64,000 nucleotides of DNA from Sabethes cyaneus (taxonomy: Eukaryota; Arthropoda; Insecta; Diptera; Culicidae): assembly GCF_943734655.1 (NCBI RefSeq), contig NC_071354.1, positions 57,887,544 to 57,951,543 on the forward strand, given 5' to 3'. The position numbers and the translations under genes were made by a program. Below the pieces are notes generated by a model that saw nothing but the letters and a program-made list of their open reading frames with translations, was not told the DNA's origin and did no database searches. This document shows positions 23,722 to 35,023 of this stretch, one piece after another. How positions within the stretch are numbered: the stretch's first letter is position 1; every line of letters begins with the position of its first letter.

Positions 23722-24974
23722 TCCTGATTTTTCGCTACTAATACCATCAAATATCTTCTTCCACACGTTTTTAAACCACATTGGTTCGAGAGTAGTCGCA
23801 TTAGCGACCTAGAAATACTCACAGTAAGAGATACGCGGAAACTAAAGCCAATGATTTGGCATCAGTGTACAAAAATTGCCAGCACTTGCTGCGGAGCAAA
23901 ATGCTGTAGCAGTGTGACTTAATTGTTTTCAACATAATCCGTTTCTGTTTTATTTACATCAATTTTGCACAATAGAGCGATATATCTTTCAACTTAATCA
24001 GTGTACAATGCATTGGAAAGGTTTATAAACACTGTGTCCGAGTGTAATATTCAAGGTGCGTGACAATAGCTTAAGTTGATTTCATAACTATTTCAATACT
24101 TGTTAATCAAACATTTAAGCAAACAGTATGCGTGTTCGATTGGCTACCTTTTGACAATTCTCGCTGCTCGATTGGCTCCCAAGATGGCTGCTTTCGCGTA
24201 TCTTTCACCTCTGAGTATTTCTATTGCGACCGAGGACAGGACACAGGACGTGCCATCTGGCTTCTTACTCTTCTTTTTATTATTACCGCCATCCCGATTG
24301 AATATTCTTTGTTACACTTTGCACCACTGTTGCCTGCACATATTATTTTAAGAATAACTTCGTTTGCCAAACAACAGCTCCCGAATACTCCACAGTTCAT
24401 GCGACCAAAATCATGTTTTGCATTTCATTTTGAAAATTAAAATTCGTGTACAAACAAAACTAATGGTGAACAGAGCATTGAACTACAGAATACAAAAGAA
24501 ATCAAAATTCGGAAATAATAACTTATTGTTGTATTCTCACTAATGAGTTTCAGCAACACTGAAAGCGATACCGCGTTATATTTTCCAGGGGTGTGAAATT
24601 GTCAAAATTTTGCGGACCAAACATCCCTGGATGGCGACAATTTGGAAACAGCCAGCTCACCAAAACTAACAGCTAATATTAGTTAAATTATAGCTAAGAG
24701 GCTGTGTTTAACAGCTTCCTAACTAGTTTCATTTGTTTTAAAATGAATCAACCTTTAAGTAGGCACCAGAACCAAAAGTACCAAAACCAATGAGTGGGAC
24801 ATGTACAATGTATGTAGTTTGACAGCCACACCACGCTGATATTTTCCAGTCATCGGTTGCTCGTCGCTTTCAGTCAATTAGAAATTGGGTCAATTTTGGG
24901 TCAACGCCGCGGTTGACACTTGGCACGTCCTGTCCTAGGTTGCGACCGGTCCGCACGGAAAATGGTAGCTGAAT

Positions 24975-25393
24975 ATTGTTGTTGCAGTTGAAAACCGTAA
25001 TAACCGACTCGCGACATACGGTTTTATTCTTGTTCTGTGTGTCGCAACTACGTCGCACGTAGTGCACTGTATACCTAGTGCATCAATGTGCGATCACAGC
25101 GCACCACGTGCGACGTAGTTGCGACACACAGAACAAGAATAAAACCGAATGTCGCGAGTCGATTACAGCAAAGTTTCGTTAATTGGTGGTTCGCTAATTG
25201 GGCGGTTCGTTAATTGGGTGTTCGCTAATTGGGCTGTGTGACAACTTGAATGTCAAAATTGTATGGAATTTTCGAGTTTAGAAATTTCTAACAACTGTCA
25301 GTCGGCCCAATTAGCGAATCAGCTGGAGTGCAGTCGTGGCCCAATTAACGAATTCAGGCTGTATTACGGTTTTCAACTGTAACAACAATATCA
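24975..25393. repeat. Long foldback, right arm interrupted by a MITE
   Basis: Left arm about 24,975-25,065 and inner right arm about 25,105-25,163 pair almost perfectly (CGACTCGCGACATACGGTTT against its inverse). The left arm also carries TGTTGCAGTTGAAAACCGTA, whose partner is found only at 25,363-25,393, after a 196-bp insertion at 25,166-25,361. Confidence 0.85.
25166..25361. mobile_element. pogo-like MITE, 196 bp, inserted in the foldback arm
   Basis: TA flanks at 25,164-25,165 and 25,362-25,363. Ends are CAGCAAAGTTTCGTTAATTG and the inverse of CAGCCTGAATTCGTTAATTG. The left part repeats GTTCGYTAATTGGGYG four times in about 63 bp. Confidence 0.8.
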
Positions 25394-25894
25394 ACAGGGA
25401 ATCTCTTCGTCGAATTTTGAAAATGGATCTGGATGTGAAAGCATTCAAAAAACCTGATTTAATACACCTAGTCAGGGTTGCCACATGCACAGATTATTCT
25501 GTGTTTAACAGATATTTGAAAGAAATCGCCTGTACAGAATCTGTATGCATAGAATACAGATTTTCACCAAATTACACAGATTAAACAGATTTTTGAGCTT
25601 TTACATGAGAGTGAAAGAGACGGAAATAGTCAGCAAAATGACTCTCTATCTCTTTCACTCTCATTGTTTTGCATTGACAGATTTTTGCACAGATATTTTT
25701 CCTCGTCGTACAGATTGTCAGATTTTTCCAACAAAAAACACAGAATTATATGTGGCATCCCTGCACCTAGTGGTGAAAGGAACCTGCTTAAGGTTGTTGA
25801 AGTGGCTTTACAAACTAATACCAAGCTTTCATTCGGTTCACAGCACACATACTGTCAGATCATAGAGTTTCGCAATTCGATTGGCAGTAAAAAT

Positions 25895-26049
25895 ATATGT
25901 CGACCAACATTTGAAAGGGGCGGATAAGCCAACTGTCAAGCAGTACGAGTGCGAGTTATTTTTTGCTGGAGCAGCATAGGAAAATGAATTCTCATTCGTT
26001 CTGTTTGACAGTTGGCTTATCCGCCCCTTTCAAATGTTAGTCGACATAT
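25895..26049. repeat. Hairpin MITE, 155 bp
   Basis: Outer arms of about 45 bp (ATATGTCGACCAACATTTGA, AAGGGGCGGATAAGCCAACT, GTCAA) are near-perfect inverse copies at 25,895-25,940 and 26,000-26,049. The loop is about 60 bp. Confidence 0.85.
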
Positions 26050-26066
26050 GTCAGTTATCGACATTA

Positions 26067-27144
26067 GGGGCCATACAGATACCACGTGGACACAAAAATG
26101 CCAATTTTCGACACCCTCCTCCCCCTCCGTGGACATCGACTCAGCCCCCCCCCCCCATTGTTTGTCCACGTGGACATTTTTTTTTCTTATGTGAAATTCT
26201 GTGCTCAATTCAGTTATCATTTGCGTTATTCTGTAATATAAAAAAAATTAAGAAAAAAGCTTACGTAAAAGCAAGCTAAACTAGGCATGTTATCTAGATC
26301 TAGTTCTTCTATCCATGCTGATCTTGTCCACTGCAAATAAATGATGGACTACAGGAAAGCCTGTTCCAGCTTGATCTTCGCTTGAAGATTCATCTCCTTC
26401 AACCCCTGTTCAACCAGAGTACCACAACACATCACAAGACCTCTCCGTTGTGGTTCGTGAAATTTTAGGAAGACGAGCTATTTTTCAAATACGTTGTAAG
26501 TGAATTTACTTTTTCGTGGCGAGCTGTATTTGATTGCAAGGCAAAATACAATACACGTCGTGACCTAATTTTAATTAATTCAAAAGGCACAAATGAAAGT
26601 TCTATTTATTGCAAAAAATGTCGCTTGTCCACGTGGACATTTTCTATACCCCCTCCCCCCCTTCCGTGGACAAGCGTGGACATTCACGTACCCCCCAGTA
26701 AACCATTTGGTTTGTATATCTCGATTGCAACTGAGGTATACGAAATCATATCTGAACGAAAAAGTTATATTTCACGCCATATAAGAGCATATATGTACCA
26801 AAGTGGAAGCGATATACGTGCGAAAATTTTGACAACTATTTGTAATACTATTTTGCGCAGTTTTTATAACACGCAACTAAATACTCCTGAATATATGATT
26901 AAGATATAATCAAATATTGCAATTGTCTATCCTGCTTTATAATTCACATTCATGAATTGTATATGAAGACACGCACGACTGCAAAACAACTTATTGTTCA
27001 CTTTGATTTGACATACTCTAATCATTAAACAACTCCAATATGAAATTGACATGAAAACGATTTAATGTGAACTTTCTATTACGATTTTGTGTTATCTGGG
27101 CCCCACCCCCCTCTAAGCTGTCCACGTGGTATATGGATGGCCCC
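26067..27144. mobile_element. PIF/Harbinger-like non-autonomous element, 1,078 bp
   Basis: Left end GGGGCCATACAGATACCACG and right end the inverse of GGGGCCATCCATATACCACG form the terminal inverted repeats, followed inward by TGGACA/TGGACAG. Both sides are flanked by TTA, the 3-bp TWA duplication of PIF/Harbinger. GTCCACGTGGAC recurs inside near 26,165 and 26,625 next to C-rich tracts. No transposase. A second repeat (26,694-27,100) is nested in it. Confidence 0.75.
26694..27100 (+). repeat. Dispersed 407-bp repeat, copy 1
   Basis: About 95 percent similar by eye to 29,617-30,023. It starts CCCAGTAA and ends TTATCTGGG, a 5-bp terminal inverted repeat. Both copies keep a 65-codon frame (MYISIATE to PEYMIKI in copy 2), but I see no function for it. 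Confidence 0.85.
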
Positions 27145-27337
27145 TTATCGACTGCTTCAAGTGTAAAGATATTTTCACTGTCTGTTCTGCAGATGCAGAT
27201 GGGGCGGATCATACGATGAGTGCTTATGGAACCAGATGACGACATGCAATTTTAATTAGCTCGCATATAAGTTATTCAAAATTTAAAACATAGCATACGA
27301 CGCCATAGCAAAATAAATATGACGCTTTCCCTTTTTA

Positions 27338-27455
27338 CCTTTGTTATACTATAACAAAGGTTTAGGAATTGGTCGAAAAACACGAAATTGATCCTAGGCC
27401 CGGAGGGCCTAGCCACATATACCAATCGATAGGGTTCGACGAACTGAGCAATGTC

Positions 27456-27487
<32 letters not shown>

Positions 27488-28140
27488 TATGTATGTGCGG
27501 GGCGCAACTTTTCTATCGCCTGTTTCTCGGAGATGGCTGAACCGATTTGTTCGCTATTACTTTTATTTGAAAGGTATTATTGCCTAGTATATCACTATTG
27601 AATTGTTTCGAGGTCCGACATTTCGTTTAAAAGTTATAAGTAAAAACGTGAAAATTATGTGACACGATTTTCTCCGGAACCAAATGACTGATTGCAACTA
27701 TCTTGGTATCGAATGAAAGCTCTTGTTAATGCTAAATTTTTCGGGTAAATTTTATTGAAAACAAACAAGTAGTTTAAAAGTTATCCTAAAAAACCTGTTT
27801 TGACAAGGTAATAATTATCGCCTGTTTCTTAAAGATGGCTACACCGACTTAGGCGCTATTAGTCTCATTTGAAAGGTAACATAGCCTAATAGATCACTAT
27901 TGATTTGTTTTTTGATTGGACGTTTAATTTGAAAGTTATGAGCAATTGAATACAACACATTAAAATTTACAATAATTTATAACTATTTCATCTAGGATGA
28001 TTTATATAGTTTGAATTATTTTTGCATCAAATCAGAGATTTTAATGCTGCAAATATGTCTGCCAAATTTCAGAAGAATTGGTTTTGCCGATCAAAAGATA
28101 TTAACACTCGCGCCAACTTTTGTTATACGGTTACTCGTGC
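27338..28140 (+). repeat. TTTGTTATAC repeat, copy 1
   Basis: Begins TTTGTTATACTATAACAAAG and ends near CTTTTGTTATACGGTTACTC. It contains a GT microsatellite (27,456-27,496) and two blocks of the form ATCGCCTGTTTCT..AGATGGCT (27,516 and 27,819). A diverged inverse copy is at 29,358-31,262. Class unknown. Confidence 0.7.
27456..27496. repeat. GT dinucleotide microsatellite
   Basis: TG repeated about 12 times, then TATG variants. Confidence 0.95.
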
Positions 28141-28235
28141 GCACAATGGCCCAAAGCCAAAAAGACATGCGCACTAGAGTTTTGACTGGGAAAACTTGGT
28201 TTTAGGTTTATCGAACCTTTGGAAGAATTTCTTGA

Positions 28236-28632
28236 AATTGAAAATTCTATCGTCTGGTGCAATTTAAATTTTGATTAATCCCCCTAAAAGAGAAATAAAA
28301 AAAATATTTTTCTTCAGTTTCAATATAACACATTGATGTATTCTGCAAAGTTTTAGAGCATATTATTACAAGAAATTTTGCTGAAGACAGTAACCCTCTA
28401 TCTCTTCAGCGAAACTAGAAAAATCTTATTTATTGTATATGAATTAGTGAAATCAGTTTTTTATTTTAGCTCTTTTCGTAATTGTTGTATAACTTTTTCA
28501 TGTATTACAAAGTTGCACAAATAGTAAAAATACACAACTTTGCTGAAAATAGTATACCTCTATGTTTGCTTGTTTAGGAACTGTAGAACTTTGATTATAA
28601 AAAATACCCTAATTTTGACCCCGAATTACTCG
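28236..28632 (+). repeat. Dispersed repeat, copy 2 (partner of 7,610-7,975)
   Basis: Same orientation as copy 1 and longer by about 40 bases at 28,431-28,475. Confidence 0.8.
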
Positions 28633-29357
28633 ACTACCAACAGACGGATACATGTTAAATATTTTACATTATTGCTGATTGTTTTGATGCATATAGACAC
28701 CATTTTTCCATATGAAGAAACGAGAGAAAACTCCAGTTGGGCCAATTCCGGTACACCTCATATGCTGATGCTTCATTTCTCTGATGTCAGTTTATGCTGA
28801 TCTATTTTCCCAACAATTTAAAGTATTAATGCATTGAATAATTATGACATTTTGCTCATAACAAGTTTATTGAAGAATATACGTTAGTTACACAACGAAT
28901 AGTAACTTTATAACAATGTGGCGTTTAAAAACTGATACGTGTTATACAAAATACAACAGCGTGAGTAGCCGAAGGTTAATAAAAATTGATGAAATTTATT
29001 CTGGAAAACTTTATTGGTGTGAATCAAATAGGCATTACAGGAAATTATGCATAGTTCAAAAATCTATAAACTAGACCTTTACTACGCAATGTATATGTTA
29101 AAGAATAATATTTGCTCTTACAACTTACTTTTACTTGCACTTACTCAAATTATTAACAACTTACTTATCCTTACTCAGCACTTTCATGAAAAAAGGATCT
29201 ATCAAAATTTATAAGTGGTCATATTTTGTTCACATTTTGCAAACTTATTCAATTTTCAAAAATTTTATGTAAAGCAACGCAGTACGTAACGTTAACCAAT
29301 AGATGAATTATACTCCGAAGACGTGTCGATTTCTATCTCAAATAGCAAGTAAGACCG
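28633..29357. other. Non-coding, nothing assigned
   Basis: AT-rich, no gene or clear repeat. Confidence 0.35.
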
Positions 29358-29419
29358 TATAACAAAGGTTCCTTTCACCACTATGTGGATTAAATCGGGT
29401 TTTTTAATTTAAAAATAAA

Positions 29420-30408
29420 TTATTTTATGGCTGCATAAAGGTTGCTGAGACGTTGATTAAGCGACTGAAAAAGCATTGCAAAATTATTTCTCGTTCTAAA
29501 AATAGAATTGACAGCATTGCGCAAATTGGTTATTTAAAAACACGCAAAACCCTCTATTAAGTTCCATTGCGGCTTTGAAAGCAGCTACCCAAGTAATAAT
29601 TCCAGGCTGATCAAACCCCAGTAATCCATTTGGTTTGTATATCTCGATTGCAACTGAGATATACGAAACCATATCTGAACGAAAAAGTTATTTTTCACAC
29701 CGTATAAGAACATATATGTACCAAAGTGGAGGCGATATACGTGCGAAAATTTCGACAATTATTTGTAATTCTATTTTGCGTAGTTTTTATAACACGCAAC
29801 TAAATACTCCTGAATATATGATTAAGATATAATCAAATATTGCAATTGTCTATACTGCTTTATAATTCACAGTCATGAATTGTATATGAAGGCACGCACG
29901 ACTGCAAAACAACTTATTGTTCACTTCGATTTGACATACTCTAATCATTATACAATTCCAATGTGAAATTGACATGAAAACGATTTAATGTGAACTTTCT
30001 ATTACGATTTTGTGCTATCTGGGACGTTTTTTGGCTGAATTTATTCAATCTGTGGCTGAACTATGGTTTAGTTTTAGAAATAAAAACCTTTTTTCAGCTC
30101 TTAAACATCTAAGTCAAATTTCGGGCTTGCTAATAGCTGCTTTGAAGCTGTAATGTAGCTTAATAGAGGCTTTTGCGCGTTTTTAAATAACCAATTTGTG
30201 CAAAACTGGAAGCAAGGCGTATTGAGGCGAAATAACTGCTTAACAAGTGTTTTTCCGCCTAGAATAAAATAGGTTGTATAAGTTCTCCAATTTCGGCTGA
30301 ATAAGTATTGTACAGTTGTTTACATAAATTTTATTCGATGCATATTCAGCTATGGCTGAATAATTATGGCTGCTAAAATGTTTATTCAGCGCATAAATGT
30401 TTCTTGGG
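29420..30408. repeat. Foldback element with a nested 407-bp repeat
   Basis: Left arm (29,515-29,590, with AAATTGGTTATTTAAAAACA and CCTCTATTAAG) and right arm (30,125-30,205) are inverse copies. Words such as CTGAATAAACATTTT recur toward the right end. The 407-bp repeat sits between the arms. Confidence 0.6.
29617..30023 (+). repeat. Dispersed 407-bp repeat, copy 2
   Basis: Partner of 26,694-27,100 with the same CCCAG...CTGGG borders. Confidence 0.85.
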
Positions 30409-30865
30409 TTAGTATCTTTTGACCCGCAAAATCAATTCTTACGAAATTTTTCAGAAACATTCACAGTGTCAAAACCTTTCGTTTGATATTAAAATAATTG
30501 AAAGCTGATAAATTGTCTTAGCTAAAATTATTACAAATTATTATTAATTTTGATGCGTTGTACACGATTGTTCACTTTCAAATTAATCGTCCAATCAAAA
30601 AACAATTCAATGTGATCTATTAGGCTATATTAAAAATCGGTTTGACCATCTTTGAGAAACAGGCGATAATTATTACCTTGTCAAAACAGGTTTTCTGAAA
30701 TTTTTTATGATAGCAAGAGCTTTCATTTGGTACTAAGATCATTGAAATCGGTTGTATGGTTCCGGAGAAAATCGTGTCACGTAGCTTTCAAATTTTTGCT
30801 TATAACTTTTAAACGAAACATCGGACCACAAAACTATTCAATAGTGATATACTAGACAATAATAC

Positions 30866-31163
30866 CACAGACTAACAGACGTAACACTGAAGCCTCATTC
30901 CATCGTCAATAAAAATGATCATTTCAAATTTTCGCTTAAGCCAAGACTCACACAACAGTCGCTGTGTGAGAACGCCGCTCGCCTGCGCTGGCGCTGATGT
31001 CAGACATTATACAAGTAAATTTATAGCATTGCTAAATTTATTACTCTGCGTAGCGCGAAGACTGCACCAGGTGATGCTAGTGTTTTTTTAAAGTTTTAGG
31101 GGTGTCAATGAAACGATGTTTTGTTAGAAAATTTGTTCGAAGTGTTACGTCTGTTAGTCTGTG
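30866..31163. mobile_element. MITE, 298 bp, CACAGACTAACAGACG ends
   Basis: Perfect terminal inverted repeats of 23 bp beginning CACAGACTAACAGACGTAAC. Directly flanked by ATAATAC on both sides (30,859-30,865 and 31,164-31,170). The related copy 1 near 27,573 has the uninterrupted site, which confirms the borders. No coding. Confidence 0.9.
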
Positions 31164-31262
31164 ATAATACTTTTCAAACGAAAGTAATAGCGGACGAATC
31201 GGTCCAGCCATCTCCGAGAAACAGGCAATAGAAAAAGAGCTACACACACATACACACACACA

Positions 31263-31618
31263 TGCTTAAAAATACTATTTGCGTATCCCTGTATAATGTT
31301 ACAATATGTTGCTTACAAGCTTTTGGACAAATCTTTAAAATGTACTGTAAGTGTTAATGAAATGCTTATCCACCTTTTGCGTGCTTATTGGTGGCTAATG
31401 GGTACAGTTTTCCATTCGTCGTAAATAATGGAGTAACGCACAGCTTGAGAATGAATCTGCTAGAATCTGCGGACTTAAAAATAAATATGAAAATATATTT
31501 ATTTTTGTCTTATGACATGCCGGACGAATAGATGTTATTTTTTTCGCAAACAAGCTAAAAATATCGATATGTCGATAATGCAGGTGAAGCGATTTTAATA
31601 CATGCCGTAATGGTGCTT
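31263..31618. other. Non-coding, nothing assigned
   Basis: AT-rich sequence between repeats; no gene seen. Confidence 0.35.
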
Positions 31619-31620
31619 TA

Positions 31621-32771
31621 GCAATTGGGTCCTAAAATTTGTGATAAAAAGATGATTTTTTTAGAAGAAACGATAAAGCTTCCCATGATGACTACCAGAG
31701 TATAGTTTTTTATTTTTAAAAAAGATGCAGAACACTAAAAAATTAAAAAACAAAAATATTGTAATTTATTCTCCCTTGACATTAGAGATCTTCCTTGACA
31801 TAACGAAAATAACACGTTCCTGGCAACAATGATACCTTTTTCTCACTGGCAACTCTGGTTTGACATTAGAGCAGCTGATCGTTTTGACAGTTACAGCTTC
31901 GCAGTTGTCTCTTGTGCTTGTCTGCGTTTTGCTGGTCGTGAGGAAGTGGAACATCAAATTTGTACTAGTTATCGGATAAAAGTTTTGATTCGATTCGGGC
32001 AATGTATTCCAATCCATCGATTCACGGTGCTAGACTTTGTCCAAATCTAGTTTGCGCTAAGAATGACTAAACGATGTCAAACTGATGGCCAACAGTATAA
32101 TCTCGGTACAATCGACCCCGCAGAACAGTATGAAAAAAAAAACGTCAACCGAAACTGGCACCGTATTATCAATCAGATTGGTATGTTCTGCTACTCCGAC
32201 GTGAATCAGCAGTACGGCGAACGGCAGACCAAAAATTTCTGTGCGTTTCTAACCAAACACGGTCGCATCTCGATGGCGGGTGTTGCATCCGAAAACTGAA
32301 GCCATTCACGCTGTGACCAAGTGCAGTCACTACGCTTATTGCTGATTTTGACAAAGGCCTTAATTAAACTAAGATGACCGGAACCGGAAAATGAGCTGTA
32401 AACTCAGAAAATGTTTTAGGTCGCGATTGCCAAGTCATTTCCTGACTTTGCAACTTTTGACTTTTTGACACACTATCACATGAGCGTGAAGGTAAACAAA
32501 AAGTTTTGCGTGACATATCAAGACATACTATGGTTTCTTTTTATAATTCGTGTTGTCTAGACACCGCTTGACCCAACCATGCACAACTATAGTTTGTCTG
32601 TATAAGGTTGCCCAAATGTTTATTTTTTGTTCAAAATTTCACAAAATGAAAAAAAAAGGTTTTTAACGGCAATAGCCTAAAAATATAAAATTGAATATCA
32701 AAATATGTGTTCCTAACCCTAACCTCATCGATTCAAGCTAAAAACGACATAGGGCTTTAGGACCCAATTGC
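31621..32771. mobile_element. TA-flanked inverted-repeat element, 1,151 bp, with coding-like interior
   Basis: Ends GCAATTGGGTCCTAAA and its exact inverse at 32,756-32,771, both flanked by TA (31,619-31,620 and 32,772-32,773). The interior at 31,830-32,340 is less AT-rich and holds two adjacent plus-strand frames. No transposase motif. It could be a MITE that captured host sequence. Confidence 0.6.
32063..32341 (+). pseudogene. Hypothetical coding segment, possibly frameshifted
   Basis: A 78-codon frame from ATG at 32,063 contains NWHRIINQIGMFCYSDVNQQ and FCAFLTKHGR, with balanced codon use unlike its surroundings. Just before its stop, shifting one frame gives VLHPKTEAIHAVTKCSHYAY followed by a stop near 32,331, which reads as a natural continuation. 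I do not recognise the family. It may be a captured exon decayed by one frameshift, or chance. Confidence 0.3.
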
Positions 32772-32773
32772 TA

Positions 32774-33194
32774 TTATTGCGGAGTTTCCACCTATTTAGA
32801 GTCCCACGTGAAAATTATTAGCGTGGTTATTTTCTGCGTTTGCCACACATATTTGCAATTTAGCAATTTGAACCATCAGTTTTTCGTTGTTGCCTCCTCA
32901 CTGCATCCCTCCTTGCTAGTCGAGCATATTTTCAATGTATTTAGCAAGTACAGTATAATATTATTAAAAACCGAATTTGCGTAGCACTCGTAAAATTGCT
33001 GCATGGTACAATATGATGTAGCTTTAATTTGACAATAGTGGGGTCCTTTTCCACTTTATTACAGCATTTATTGTATACATGTAAGAAAATAATACATTAG
33101 GTATATGACATGTTTTGTAGTGCACTATAAAGTATTACAATTGAATTGATATAAAGCTTCGTGATTACTTGGGTAGTCAATCAGTGAGCATTAC
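32774..33194. other. Non-coding, nothing assigned
   Basis: AT-rich, no gene or repeat recognised. Confidence 0.35.
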
Positions 33195-33201
33195 TTTTAT
33201 C

Positions 33202-34207
33202 CACAGAGAACAGACATTTATCCTCATATAAAATTTTGCTCAAATGGTGTGTAAACTTTTGAATAAGACACTAGCGACATCTCTCTTACGGTGCACCAGT
33301 CGCGCAACATCCGCGTTGCCAAATTTTATATAGTTTCTTGTTATATATTACATATTCGAAATACTGGCAACTCTAACGTCAGTTACCGTAGTAACGGTTG
33401 TTGCGTTGCTCGACTGTTTATGTTATTTGTTGAACTCGGCTAAAGATTGTTGAAAAAAGGCCAGATAGCGTTTCAAGTATTTTTTTATTCTGATAACGTG
33501 AACGTGATAATTCCGCATTGCATCGTACCATTCTTTTGTTAACACCGTCTAACGTCCCCGAATCAGCACTTGCAGTAGCTTTCTCTGAGCACCTTCCAGA
33601 AAACTTCCCGTATTGCTGCGTCGATGTCCGGTGCTGCAGCCTTTGGATTTATTCATTGATATCTCGGAGCTGGCAATCGCTTTATTCATGGCATTTTGTC
33701 AGTCTGTGCAGTGTACAGCAATGACTCTTGACGTAAAAATTCGTTACCGCAATCACCCCCGTCGCGGGCGAACGGATCTGGAATTTACCTTTTATCGCTG
33801 TTTTTTTCGGTCTAAGAACCAGTATTAAATTCGATTCATTGGCGAGATCATGTGCAAGCAATTTCGCTTCCTCCATCTACTACCTTCATTTTCCGAAAAT
33901 GCAGAAAACAGTTTATTCATAAAAACAGTTTGTCGAAAGGGTTAAAAAGGAATCATTTAATCATTCAGTAATCAACAATGTGATAAATGTTGTTTACTTT
34001 TATTTCAGGTTTGATGGATTGAGTAAGCAATGTGTTAGTTGCTGTAGCAACTGTTGAATGCTTTATAGAAAATGTGACGAATGCTTTGATCAGCAATGCC
34101 TTTCAGTGATGTGAGCGCCACACAACGGGAGCATTACCACATACTTTCAAAATGGCGGCTGATCTTTACACACCCTGGGAGATCAAGATGAATGTCTGTT
34201 CTCTGTG
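33202..34207 (+). mobile_element. Inverted-repeat element copy A
   Basis: Shares with copy B the blocks CAAATGGTGTGTAAA, CACTAGCGACATCT, GTGCACCAGT and CTGGCAACTCTA near the left end. Near the right end both have AATGGCGG or ATGGCGGTTT followed by TTTACACA. Short internal frames only; no transposase seen. Confidence 0.75.
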
Positions 34208-34327
34208 GTAGCATCCTAATAGCTTTGAAGTATTTATAAAGTACTCACATCACTTCTTAAAGCTTTTAGTTCCATGTATACTTAATGTACACTACTAATC
34301 AGCAAGAAAGTTCCTCGGAACTGAATA

Positions 34328-34898
34328 GAGGTTTTCCGTCAGATCATACCCCTCCTTTTCTTATTTTTTCCCGAAAGTACTCCCAATACGAGTGACAATG
34401 GTGCAAAAATATAGTTTCTTCGTTGACTCTAGAATTTACTACGATTTTTAAAACAATGCAAATTGCAAGAATGTTGAATTTCTTTTCACCAAATCACGAA
34501 TGTTGAGTTTTAAAAAATTGGTTTCGGCAGCACTGTTTATCAAAATTTTTAGTTTTTCTGGCAGCATTGCACAACAGATTTTGACATATGTGTATCAGCG
34601 GTTGAGTGAAAAGAACAAAACGATTGAAAAGCTAATGATTACCTTCTTTTTCGTTTCGTGTGTTGCTTGCCACAAGAGTAAAGAGTGGCACAAATGGTTT
34701 CGAAGTGGTGAAAATAAAGGACACTGGTATAAAAAGGCATGTAATACATCCGAGAAGTGACGGCTTGAAATATACGTATTTTATTTTTTCATTTTCACAG
34801 TAGTTAGAGGCTTTATCAAAGAAAGTTTTATATGGGTATCATTTCTAAGAGTCAAAACCGAACATTTAATGCAAAAAAATTTTTTGACGGAAAACCTC
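34328..34898. mobile_element. TA-flanked MITE, 571 bp, in the composite spacer
   Basis: Ends GAGGTTTTCCGTCA and the exact inverse TGACGGAAAACCTC, both flanked by TA. It contains an 86-codon plus-strand frame (34,500-34,760) with no recognisable motif. Confidence 0.7.
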
Positions 34899-35023
34899 TA
34901 TTTGAACTAATTGTGAACTTTCGAGTTCGCGTGTCAATAGTAATATTCGAACTTCTGGTTGCTAATGCTGGTTGGCATTAGCGAAAAAATCTTGATTAAT
35001 CCGAGGATTAATCCTAGTTCAAC

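Larger units (their letters stand above)
29358..31262 (-). repeat. TTTGTTATAC repeat, copy 2, inverse, with nested insertions
   Basis: Reading on the minus strand from 31,262 it mirrors copy 1: CA microsatellite, CTGTTTCTCGGAGATGGCTG, then the ACCTGTTTTGACAAGGTAAT-like block, and GATCAAAAGATATTAAC-like sequence near 30,410, ending in CCTTTGTTATACGG (29,358-29,371). It is broken by a 298-bp MITE (30,866-31,163) and by a foldback at about 29,400-30,408 that itself carries the 407-bp repeat. Confidence 0.7.

Noticed and set aside
34500..34760. 86-codon frame with hydrophobic start as a small secreted protein
   Set aside because: Lies inside a TA-flanked MITE, has no family resemblance and no supporting splice or promoter signal.
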